A DNA stretch of 9,426 nucleotides from Nitratireductor sp. (GTDB lineage: Bacteria > Pseudomonadota > Alphaproteobacteria > Rhizobiales > Rhizobiaceae): the NCBI GenBank assembly GCA_020441735.1, contig JAGRLQ010000093.1, forward strand, positions 1 through 9,426, given 5' to 3'. Position 1 is the first letter of the stretch. The number at the start of each line of letters is the position of its first letter. The translations under genes were made by a program, and so were the position numbers. Below are positions 1-6,458 of this stretch, piece after piece. The notes beneath the pieces were generated by a model that was given only the letters and a program-made list of their open reading frames with translations, made no database searches and had not been told where the DNA came from.

Positions 1-1034
1 TTCAGCGCCTCGCTGTCGGCATAGGCAAACGACATGAAGGCAAGTCCGGTAGTGATCGACGTCAGCGAGGAGGCAGGCCCCACCCGGATAAGGGCCTCTG
101 AAAGATTTGCCTCTGCATCCGGCTGCAGTGCATTGAGGCTCTGCCAGCGGAAATACAGGAAAATGCCGTCTGCGAACGCCAGAATGAGCGCCAGGGTCGG
201 CAGTACCGTGGTCAGGTAGTTGATCTCCACGCCGAACAGGGCGAACAGACCAAAAACCCACAACGCCGTCAGCATAGGCGGGATTGCGCACAGAACAGCT
301 GCCAGCAGACTGCGGAACACGTAAAATGCGATGGCCGTCCCGATCAACAGGCCGAACACCGTCAGCTTGACCTGATCATCGAGCAAGGCAGCAAGAATCG
401 CTGCACCAATCGGCGTAAGACCGGTAAAGGACAGTTTGAAATCCTCCGGCACCGACTCCTCGGCGGCTTCCTTGAGGGTCAGATAGGCGGCAAAGCTCTT
501 TTCGTCGTCCTCCTGCACACCGGTAACCAGCGACGCGGTGATGACAGCAACCCTGCGCTCCTTGTTGAAGAGGCTTGCTGCCTGCGGATACTTCGCGATC
601 AGCCCGTCGATCAGGGCAAGCGTTTCCGCATCGCTGCCCAACTCCTCGGGAAACCACTCCCGCAACTCGCCCGTCGCAGGATCGAAATCAGGCACAGAGA
701 AGATCGAATTCGTCTGCGCAACACCATCGGCAAGCGAGACATCCAGTTGCAGGTTGCGCAGATCCTCCAGCCCTTCCGATGTCAGGAGCCGGTCCGATTC
801 CACCAGGATCGTCACATCGCGGGAAAAATTGCGATAGGTCTGCTTGACCTTCTCATAATCGCGAAAGGCAGCAGACTGGTCCGGCAGAACCGAGAGAATA
901 CTGCCGTTGAAGCTGACATTGCGGACATTGAGCGCGGCGATCGCCATCAGCAGCAGCACGAGCAGCGAAAACAGGACGGGCCGCCGCTGGGCGGCAAGCC
1001 CGATTTTCTCCAGCCCGAAACCGATGCGCCACAT
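1..1034 (-). CDS. MMPL/RND superfamily membrane transporter, partial (C-terminus off the left edge)
   Basis: The reading frame is open from ATG at 1034 to the window edge, giving 344 residues. An in-frame TAG lies four codons upstream (1044-1046) and an AGGGG Shine-Dalgarno sits 6 bases before the ATG, so the start is firm. The layout is that of an RND/MMPL half: a first membrane helix at about residues 20-37, a large periplasmic loop (about 38-205), then a cluster of hydrophobic helices at about 222-240, 243-265 and 270-297, with another beginning near 325. Asp289, in the helix segment LAFADGIFLYF, lies where many RND proteins carry a proton-relay acidic residue; this placement is inferred. 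Members export lipids, hopanoids or small molecules by proton antiport, but the substrate cannot be read here. The gene is divergent from sfsA. A full-length member is usually about 750-900 residues, so well over half is missing from the window. Confidence 0.85.
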   Translation of the reverse strand, partial: MWRIGFGLEKIGLAAQRRPVLFSLLVLLLMAIAALNVRNVSFNGSILSVLPDQSAAFRDYEKVKQTYRNFSRDVTILVESDRLLTSEGLEDLRNLQLDVSLADGVAQTNSIFSVPDFDPATGELREWFPEELGSDAETLALIDGLIAKYPQAASLFNKERRVAVITASLVTGVQEDDEKSFAAYLTLKEAAEESVPEDFKLSFTGLTPIGAAILAALLDDQVKLTVFGLLIGTAIAFYVFRSLLAAVLCAIPPMLTALWVFGLFALFGVEINYLTTVLPTLALILAFADGIFLYFRWQSLNALQPDAEANLSEALIRVGPASSLTSITTGLAFMSFAYADSEAL

Positions 1035-1276
1035 GAACTGCCCCTAACGCGCCCGCCGCTGGACGGCTACAAGGTGTTCGCGTTCCCGCCGGCAAGACGA
1101 CGCAGATTGCACGTTCAGGCCGGCCCGAAAACTCCTGTCCATCAATCTGCTTCCATTTCGCCAGTTGAGATACTAGAGGATGATACGCTACCGTCTGCAG
1201 CCCCGGCATTGCGCCGTGTGTAATGAATGCAGCCTGATGCAACAAGGGAAAATCCGACACAGGGGCATGAAAAACC
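1035..1276. promoter_or_regulatory. Divergent intergenic region between the transporter and sfsA
   Basis: This 242-base stretch holds no credible gene. It must carry the 5' ends of both flanking units. On the plus strand TTGAGA (1165-1170), 17 bases and CTACCG (1188-1193) is a weak candidate sigma-70-like pair for sfsA. On the minus strand a TTGTTG, 17-base spacer, TACACA pair between about 1217 and 1245 is equally weak. Neither is convincing, so only the region is called. Confidence 0.4.
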
Positions 1277-1984
1277 TTGCGGTTTGAACACAAACTCATC
1301 CCCTGCACACTGTTGAGGCGATACAAACGTTTTCTGGCCGATGTCGAAATGCCTGATGGCAGCGTGATCACCGTTCACTGCCCCAATCCCGGCGCTATGC
1401 TCGGCCTTGATACGACTGGTTCTCCCGCCTTCATCTCCGACAGCCGCAATCCGGCCCGCAAGCTGCGCCATACGCTGGAAATCGTCGAGGCTGACGATAC
1501 TCTGGTCGGCATCAACACCAACCTGCCAAACCGGCTGGCGCGTGAAGCCATCGACAACGGCCTTGTGCCTGTTTCAGCGGATGCGCAAATCCTGCCCGAA
1601 CAGAAATACGGTGAAAACAGCCGTATCGACTTCCTCGTCCGGGAGCCGGATCAACCGCCGCGCTACATCGAGATAAAAAACGTCCATCTGCTGCGCCAGC
1701 CCGGTCTGCACGAGTTTCCAGACTGCAAAACGGCGCGCGGCACGAAGCATCTGGGCGAACTGATCCGCCAGGTCGAGGCGGGGAACCGGGCGACAATGCT
1801 CTACATCATTCAGCGTTGGGACGGGGATCGCTTTACCATCGCCGCCGATCTCGACCCCGCCTATGCGCAGGCCTTTGCAGAAGCGCGCGGCGCCGGCGTT
1901 GAAATGCTGGCGCTGAAGTGCCACGTAACACCGCAGGAGATCGTTGCCGCCGAGCCGGTGGAGATCGTATCGCCGGTAATCTGA
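1277..1984 (+). CDS. sfsA: SfsA family protein (sugar fermentation stimulation protein homolog)
   Basis: The 235-residue product matches the usual SfsA length. Family landmarks are the N-terminal RRYKRFLADV (14-23), CPNPGAML (35-42), NTNLPNRLA (80-88), SRIDFL (115-120), IEIKNVHL (131-138) and FPDCKTARGTKHL (147-159). The acidic and lysine residues around SRIDF and IEIKN resemble a PD-(D/E)XK nuclease-like core preceded by an OB-like domain, as known for the family. Its cellular role is poorly defined; the name comes from maltose-gene stimulation and DNA binding in E. coli. The start is TTG: an in-frame TGA lies at 1268-1270, no ATG or GTG occurs in frame before the conserved RYKRFLADV block, and an AGGGG lies 11 bases upstream. 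It heads a probable sfsA-map-radC operon. Confidence 0.95.
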   Translation: MRFEHKLIPCTLLRRYKRFLADVEMPDGSVITVHCPNPGAMLGLDTTGSPAFISDSRNPARKLRHTLEIVEADDTLVGINTNLPNRLAREAIDNGLVPVSADAQILPEQKYGENSRIDFLVREPDQPPRYIEIKNVHLLRQPGLHEFPDCKTARGTKHLGELIRQVEAGNRATMLYIIQRWDGDRFTIAADLDPAYAQAFAEARGAGVEMLALKCHVTPQEIVAAEPVEIVSPVI

Positions 1985-1995
1985 TCCACCAGCAC

Positions 1996-2010
1996 CCGGC
2001 CTTGCGCCGG
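1996..2010 (+). other. Short hairpin between sfsA and map
   Basis: CCGGC (1996-2000) and GCCGG (2006-2010) can pair around a 5-base loop in the 53-base gap between the two genes. No T-run follows, so it is unlikely to be a strong terminator. It might be a processing or stability element, or chance in GC-rich DNA. Confidence 0.2.
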
Positions 2011-2037
2011 AGAAACTTTCGCTGCATAGAGCACGAC

Positions 2038-2862
2038 ATGCAAAACTACGTCGAAGCCGGCCTTGCGCCAGCAAAGAACACCGGAACCATCAAGCTCTAC
2101 GGCGAGGATGGATTTGAGGGCATGCGCCGTGCCGGCCGGCTGACGGCAGAATGCCTCGATCAGCTTGCCGAGATGGTAAAGCCCGGCGTCACCACCCAGG
2201 AAATCGACGATTTTGTCTTCCGGTTCGGCATCGAACATGACGCGTTTCCGGCGACGCTCAACTATCGCGGCTACACCAAGTCCTGCTGCACCTCGATCAA
2301 TCATGTGGTCTGTCACGGCATTCCCAACGACAAGCCCCTGCGCGAGGGCGATATCCTCAACATCGACGTCACCCTTGTACTCGACGGCTGGCATGGCGAT
2401 TCAAGCCGCATGTACACGGTTGGCGCCGTGCGCCGGGCGGCGGAGCGTTTGATCGAGGTCACCTATGAGTCGCTGATGCGCGGTATTGCCGAAGTAAAAC
2501 CCGGCGCCACCACTGGCGACATCGGTGCTGCCATCCAGAAATATGCTGAAGGCGAGCGATGTTCGGTCGTGCGCGATTTCTGCGGCCACGGGCTCGGCCT
2601 TTTGTTTCACGACGCACCCAACATTCTGCATTTCGGCCGCCGCGGCGAAGGCGTGGAACTGCGTCCGGGCATGATCTTCACCATCGAGCCGATGATCAAT
2701 CTCGGCCGGCCTTCGGTAAAGGTTCTCGGCGATGGCTGGACGGCGGTCACCCGCGACCGCTCGCTATCGGCCCAGTTCGAGCATTCCGTCGGCGTCACCG
2801 AAGAAGGTTGCGAGATTTTTACCCTTTCCCCGGCAGGCCACACTGTGCCACCATATGCCTGA
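2038..2862 (+). CDS. map: Type I methionine aminopeptidase
   Basis: The product removes the initiator methionine from nascent proteins when the second residue is small; it is cytosolic and usually essential. The 274-residue sequence has the pita-bread metallopeptidase landmarks. The five metal ligands are Asp110 (NIDVT), Asp121 (WHGDSS), His184 (CGHGLG), Glu217 (TIEPM) and Glu248 (QFEHS). The substrate-contacting histidines are His93 (VCHGIP) and His191 (FHDAPN). A short N-terminal extension up to about residue 24 precedes the core, as in other alphaproteobacterial type I enzymes. ATG at 2038 is preferred, with AGAG 7 bases upstream. The frame is also open further up from a GTG at 1918, but that would overlap sfsA by more than 60 bases and add residues without family resemblance. 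It lies 53 bases after sfsA and 55 before radC. Confidence 0.97.
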   Translation: MQNYVEAGLAPAKNTGTIKLYGEDGFEGMRRAGRLTAECLDQLAEMVKPGVTTQEIDDFVFRFGIEHDAFPATLNYRGYTKSCCTSINHVVCHGIPNDKPLREGDILNIDVTLVLDGWHGDSSRMYTVGAVRRAAERLIEVTYESLMRGIAEVKPGATTGDIGAAIQKYAEGERCSVVRDFCGHGLGLLFHDAPNILHFGRRGEGVELRPGMIFTIEPMINLGRPSVKVLGDGWTAVTRDRSLSAQFEHSVGVTEEGCEIFTLSPAGHTVPPYA

Positions 2863-2864
2863 TT

Positions 2865-2896
2865 GAGGGCCACCCACAGGCAAGCGGCCTGCCCTC
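2865..2896 (+). other. Bulged stem-loop in the map-radC gap
   Basis: GAGGG (2865-2869) can pair with CCCTC (2892-2896), and inside it CAGGC (2877-2881) pairs with GCCTG (2887-2891) around a 5-base loop, leaving a 7-base one-sided bulge. It occupies most of the 55-base gap and ends 12 bases before the radC ribosome binding site (GAGG, 2909-2912). No T-run follows. It may be an RNA processing or translation-modulating element; function is inferred only. Confidence 0.25.
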
Positions 2897-2917
2897 TCAG
2901 GGAGTGGTGAGGCATTC

Positions 2918-3679
2918 ATGCCGGGTGGCAGCAAATCAGGGAACGTTTCCCCCGTGGACGGCTTTTCGGAGAAGGCAGCAAAAGTGCCCGCCGCGCCGTC
3001 GGCCCGAAAACCCCACTACCACGGCCACCGCGAGCGCATGCGGGTGAAATTCGCCAAGTCGGGCGCAGGCGCCATGGCCGAATACGAAATTCTCGAAATG
3101 CTGCTCTACCGCTCGATCCGCCAGGGCGATACCAAACCGGTCGCCAAACGGCTGATTGAGGAATTCGGCTCGCTTTCAGAAGTGCTGTCGGCACCCATTG
3201 CCCGTCTGCAGGAAGTGAAAGGCATTGGCGAGGCGATAGCGCTCGACCTCAAGCTTATCCAGGCTGCTGGCGCGCTGCTTGCCAGCGGCGGCATCCGGGA
3301 GCGCCCGCTTCTGACCTCCTGGACCAAGGTGCTGGAATACTGCCGCGCCACCATGGCCTTCGAAGACCGTGAGATGTTCCGCATTCTCTTTCTCGACAAG
3401 AAGAACCGGCTGATCAAGGACGAAGTCCAGCAGGTCGGCACCGTCGACCACACCCCGGTCTATCCCCGTGAAGTCGCCAAGCGCGCGCTGGAACTGTCGG
3501 CAACTGCCATCATCCTGGTGCATAACCACCCTTCGGGCGATCCGACCCCCTCGCGTGCCGATATCGACATGACGAAAGTGATCGTCGATGTGCTCAACCC
3601 ACTTGGCGTCACCGTTCACGACCACATCATCATTGGCCGCGAAGGGCATGCCAGCATGAAGGGGCTGCAACTGATCTGA
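2918..3679 (+). CDS. radC: RadC family JAMM-domain protein
   Basis: The 253-residue product has the two-part RadC layout. A helix-hairpin-helix-like segment lies at about residues 40-125 (LQEVKGIGEAIALDLK at 97-112). A C-terminal JAMM/MPN+ metalloprotease-like domain follows from about 130 to 253. The zinc motif HNHPSGDPTPSRAD supplies His202, His204 and Asp215, and Glu169 is a likely catalytic acid. The family was named for a DNA-repair phenotype later traced to another gene, so a repair role is unproven; the enzymatic activity is unknown. The first 30 or so residues are a basic, low-complexity extension. ATG at 2918 is supported by GAGG with 5-base spacing. It is the last gene of the plus-strand operon and ends 6 bases from the convergent molybdopterin gene. 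Confidence 0.95.
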   Translation: MPGGSKSGNVSPVDGFSEKAAKVPAAPSARKPHYHGHRERMRVKFAKSGAGAMAEYEILEMLLYRSIRQGDTKPVAKRLIEEFGSLSEVLSAPIARLQEVKGIGEAIALDLKLIQAAGALLASGGIRERPLLTSWTKVLEYCRATMAFEDREMFRILFLDKKNRLIKDEVQQVGTVDHTPVYPREVAKRALELSATAIILVHNHPSGDPTPSRADIDMTKVIVDVLNPLGVTVHDHIIIGREGHASMKGLQLI

Positions 3680-3689
3680 CGCGTGTCAG
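3676..3689. other. Symmetric hairpin at the convergent gene ends
   Basis: CTGAC (3676-3680), loop GCGT and GTCAG (3685-3689) form a perfect 5-bp stem. The left arm contains the radC stop TGA and the right arm contains the stop of the opposing gene. Neither side is followed by a T-run, so a classical Rho-independent terminator is not supported. It could weakly act on both strands or be chance. Confidence 0.25.
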
Positions 3690-5308
3690 CCGTCCTTGAG
3701 CGCGGCATAGGCTTCGGGCGTATCTACATCGAGTGCAGCAGCCGCCCCGATTTCCACCTCGATGACCGCATCACGGTTCTGGCCGATGATGTGGCGCGCT
3801 CCGGTATCGCCGGAAATCGCCGCCAGTGCCTCAAAATGCGCCCTTGGCCAGAGCACCGGATTGCCGCGCTTGCCCTGGCTGGTGGCAACCAGGATGGCCT
3901 TTTCGGCAGGCACCAAGCTGTCCCCGGCATCAAGGGCCGACGCCATGCGCTCGATCATCGCTGCCGATATTCCCGGCATATCACCAAGCAGGACCAACGC
4001 ATGGCTTGTCTCCGGCGAAACGGCCTCTATGCCGCTGCGCAGCGAAGCGGACAACCCTTCCTCGTAGGCCGCATTGTGCACCAGCCGCACATCGAGCCCG
4101 GCAAGGGCTTCTTCCACCGCCTCCGCCTCATGACCGGTCACCACCACAACATCGCTGGCGGATCTAGCGCCAAGTGCTGCTTCCGCCACATGGCGCAGGA
4201 TCGGCTTGCCGTCATGCTCAAGCAACAGCTTGTTGTCGGCACCCATGCGGCGCGATTGTCCGGCCGCCAGAATGATCGCTGTAATCGTGACATCCGCCTT
4301 GCCGGAGGCAACCGCTTCGCGCGGCTGCGGACGGGAGGCAATCTCCATCAACAATCCGCCAGCCCCCATGCCGGCAATGTCACCACTTGAAACATGGATA
4401 CCCGCCAGCAGCCGTTCCAATACGAAATCGAACCCGTTGCGCGCTGGCGAGCGGGCACAACCCGGCGCACCGAGCACCGGCTTGCCATTGAGTTCGCCCA
4501 GCATCAGCAGGTTTCCCGGATCAACCGGCATGCCCAGCCGGATCACTTTTCCCCCGGCAGAACGCAACCCCTCGGGAATGACATCCCTTTCATCGCAAAT
4601 GGCGGATGCGCCGAAAACGATGAGGATATCGCAATCACCTGTCCGTTTTCGCAGTGCCTGTTCGAGTTCCCCGGCATCGTGACCGACTGCATCATGAAAA
4701 ACGATCCGGGAACCGCTCGGCTGCAACCGCCCTTCCAGCACACGTTCCGTCTTGGCGATGGTGGCATCCTTGAGCGACGGCAGTCGGGTCGACATCATGC
4801 CGATACGTCTGGCCTCATAGCCCTTAACGGTGAGGATTTCCGACTTTACCGCCAGTTCCTCGACCGCCCTTACGGCGCTTTCCGCCACCGCATAGGGAAT
4901 GATCTTGACCGTTGCCACCATGCGGCCGGCCTTGACCGGTTCAAAATAGGCAAGCGTGGCAAAGGTAATGCCCGGATCGACTGCGTTGATCGCATCGATC
5001 ACATCCTTCGACACTCGCAGGACACCGCCGTGATCGGCATGAAAGTTGACGCGCCCGGTTCCAGCATCCGCAGCCGAAGCGCCGTGCATCTGAAGCGCCG
5101 AGGCGATCCGTGCGGCGGCGGTGTTCTCGTTGACATCATCTTCGCCGGGGATCGCGACAATCAGGCTGCTGATCCCCTCATCTGCAATGCGCTGCAGATC
5201 GGTTTTGGAAAGCACGGCGCCCTTGCGGATTACCAGCTTTCCGGCCCGCAGCGTGTGCGCAAGAATGGCGCCGGTGCATTGATCCAGCGGAAAGCGGCCA
5301 AATCTCAT
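3686..5308 (-). CDS. Fusion of a molybdopterin-binding (MoeA/MogA-like) domain and a MocA-type nucleotidyltransferase
   Basis: The 540-residue protein has two parts. Residues 1 to about 330 resemble the MoCF/MoeA molybdopterin-binding fold, with a late segment running from ILIVFGASAICDERDVIP through GMPVDPGN to APGCARSP. The canonical MoeA GGxSxG and PGNP motifs are altered here. Residues about 341-540 are a MobA-like NTP transferase: LAAGQSRRMG (347-356) with Lys360, LGDMP (441-445) with metal-binding Asp443, RGNP (481-484) and GDTGARHII (500-508). LAAG rather than LAGG is the form seen in the CTP-using MocA, so it probably makes the cytosine dinucleotide cofactor used by xanthine and CO dehydrogenases. 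ATG at 5308 overlaps the upstream stop (ATGA), with AGGA close by, implying translational coupling. It is the last gene of the maturation run. The fusion is a recognised family type, so a sequencing artefact is unlikely. Confidence 0.88.
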   Translation of the reverse strand: MRFGRFPLDQCTGAILAHTLRAGKLVIRKGAVLSKTDLQRIADEGISSLIVAIPGEDDVNENTAAARIASALQMHGASAADAGTGRVNFHADHGGVLRVSKDVIDAINAVDPGITFATLAYFEPVKAGRMVATVKIIPYAVAESAVRAVEELAVKSEILTVKGYEARRIGMMSTRLPSLKDATIAKTERVLEGRLQPSGSRIVFHDAVGHDAGELEQALRKRTGDCDILIVFGASAICDERDVIPEGLRSAGGKVIRLGMPVDPGNLLMLGELNGKPVLGAPGCARSPARNGFDFVLERLLAGIHVSSGDIAGMGAGGLLMEIASRPQPREAVASGKADVTITAIILAAGQSRRMGADNKLLLEHDGKPILRHVAEAALGARSASDVVVVTGHEAEAVEEALAGLDVRLVHNAAYEEGLSASLRSGIEAVSPETSHALVLLGDMPGISAAMIERMASALDAGDSLVPAEKAILVATSQGKRGNPVLWPRAHFEALAAISGDTGARHIIGQNRDAVIEVEIGAAAALDVDTPEAYAALKDG

Positions 5309-6027
5309 GCTTCCTGCGGCTCCCGGACAGCACCCTCGCCGGCGTGAACCGGGCGGGTGCGGTAGGCCTGAATGATTTCGCCCATGATCGCAACGGCAAT
5401 CTCCATCGGATTGGAAGCGGCAATATCAAGCCCGATGGGCGCATGGATGCGGGCGATATCCGCCTCGCTCAACCCTTCCGCCTTGAAGCGATCCACCCGT
5501 TTCGCATGGGTCTTGCGGCTGCCCAGCGCGCCGACATAAAAGCAGCCGGTCTTCAGCGCTTCGATCAGGGGAAAATCGTCTATCTTCGGGTCATGCGTTA
5601 CCGCAACCAGCGCTGTAAAGGCATCAAGCGGGCGTTTCGCCAACTCGTCCTGCGGCCATTCCGCAGCCAGATCGACGCCGGCAAAGCGTTCGGGCGTCGC
5701 AAAGGCGGTGCGCGGATCGATGACCCTCAGATCGTAACCCGCGATGGCCGCAATCCCCGCCAGTGCCTGGGTGATGTGTACCGCACCAATCGCGGCAATG
5801 CGCGGTGCCGGCACATGCACATTGAGGAAATATTCCTTGCCATCAATCTCATGCATGCCCGATTTGCCGCTGCGAAAGGCTGCCGACGTGATTTCACCCA
5901 GGCTTCCGGCCACGGCGTCCCGTTCGAGAACAACCCGGTCGCGCCCGCTTTCCATCTCGGTCAGCAGGATGGCCGCGCGGCGCCCGTTGCGGGCCGCATT
6001 GAGTTTTTTTAGATTGGCGGGATCCAT
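5305..6027 (-). CDS. XdhC family protein, C-terminal Rossmann-type half
   Basis: The 240-residue product carries the XdhC C-terminal domain. A nucleotide-binding-like GAVHITQAL (81-89) is followed by VIDPR (102-106), THD (144-146), GALGSRK (166-172) and HAPIGLDI (195-202). Residues 1 to about 75 look like a degenerate XdhC/CoxI-like lead-in without the cysteine motif. XdhC proteins bind molybdenum cofactor, protect it, promote its sulfuration and hand it to xanthine dehydrogenase-type apoenzymes. The cofactor-binding cysteine domain is here a separate upstream gene. The start ATG shares one base with that gene's stop (TGATG), with AAGGG 7 bases before it, so the halves are probably translated together. 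Its own stop overlaps the next gene's start by two bases. Confidence 0.9.
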   Translation of the reverse strand: MDPANLKKLNAARNGRRAAILLTEMESGRDRVVLERDAVAGSLGEITSAAFRSGKSGMHEIDGKEYFLNVHVPAPRIAAIGAVHITQALAGIAAIAGYDLRVIDPRTAFATPERFAGVDLAAEWPQDELAKRPLDAFTALVAVTHDPKIDDFPLIEALKTGCFYVGALGSRKTHAKRVDRFKAEGLSEADIARIHAPIGLDIAASNPMEIAVAIMGEIIQAYRTRPVHAGEGAVREPQEA

Positions 6028-6383
6028 CAGCCCACCCTTTCCACATAGACGCGGATCCTGCCACCACAGGAAAGCCCGACCTCCCAGGCCGTTTCGTCCG
6101 CAACGCCGAATTCGAGCATTTTCGGCTCACCCGAATGAAGCACATCCATGGCATCGGCGATCACTGCACCCTCGACACAGCCACCGGAAACGGAGCCTTC
6201 GAAATTGCCGTCCATATCGATCACAAGATGCGCGCCGACGGGTCGCGGCGCCGATCCCCAGGTCTCCACCACCGTGGCGACCGCGACCTCCCTTCCCTCT
6301 TTCATCCAGGCCTCGGCGATGTCGAGTTCCTGCCCCAAAGCCGGAGAGGTGGCCGGAGTAGTGGCTTGAGAGGCTGATGTCAT
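6027..6383 (-). CDS. XdhC/CoxI family protein, N-terminal half (cofactor-binding cysteine domain)
   Basis: This 118-residue protein is a free-standing XdhC/CoxI N-terminal domain. After a Ser/Thr/Ala-rich lead of about 18 residues come TWGSAPRPVGAHLVI (41-55), GSVSGGCVE (63-71, Cys69) and GLSCGG (103-108, Cys106). The two cysteines are the family's cofactor or sulfur-handling residues. It should work with the downstream Rossmann half as a two-part XdhC that loads molybdenum cofactor into a hydroxylase. In the CO dehydrogenase system the comparable gene is coxF or coxI. ATG at 6383 has only a weak GGGA upstream. It starts 75 bases after the coxE-like gene, the largest gap in the run, and a candidate promoter lies in that gap. 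I see no frameshift joining it to the next gene; the stop and start are clean. Confidence 0.9.
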   Translation of the reverse strand: MTSASQATTPATSPALGQELDIAEAWMKEGREVAVATVVETWGSAPRPVGAHLVIDMDGNFEGSVSGGCVEGAVIADAMDVLHSGEPKMLEFGVADETAWEVGLSCGGRIRVYVERVG

Positions 6384-6416
6384 GACACGATGTTCCCGGT
6401 TCGAACGGCCCTGCTA

Positions 6417-6445
6417 ATGTAGTCCCGCCGCCCCACCGGCTTCAA
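6417..6445 (-). promoter_or_regulatory. Candidate internal promoter for the xdhC and molybdopterin genes
   Basis: Reading the minus strand, TTGAAG (6445-6440), a 17-base spacer and CTACAT (6422-6417) resemble the alphaproteobacterial housekeeping pattern (TTGAC, 17 bases, CTATAT). Transcription would start near 6410, leaving a leader of about 27 bases before the ATG at 6383. The position, in the only sizeable gap of the run, supports it, but the match is by eye. Confidence 0.35.
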
Positions 6446-6458
6446 GACATGGCGCTCT

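Noticed and set aside
853..1371. A minus-strand open frame spanning the transporter-sfsA gap
   Set aside because: It overlaps the real starts of both the transporter and sfsA in other frames and shows no domain; composition is that of a shadow frame.
1918..2037. Upstream GTG extension of map
   Set aside because: The 40 extra residues overlap sfsA and look unlike any aminopeptidase; ATG 2038 has a ribosome site and the expected family N-terminus.
3683..5347. Two long plus-strand open frames (3683-4390 and 4394-5347) opposite the molybdopterin fusion gene
   Set aside because: The minus-strand product has clear NTP-transferase motifs throughout. The plus-strand translations show no family pattern.
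6027..6029. Split XdhC as a pseudogene or frameshift
   Set aside because: Both halves have intact motifs, a good ribosome site precedes the second start, and the junction is a clean stop-start overlap.
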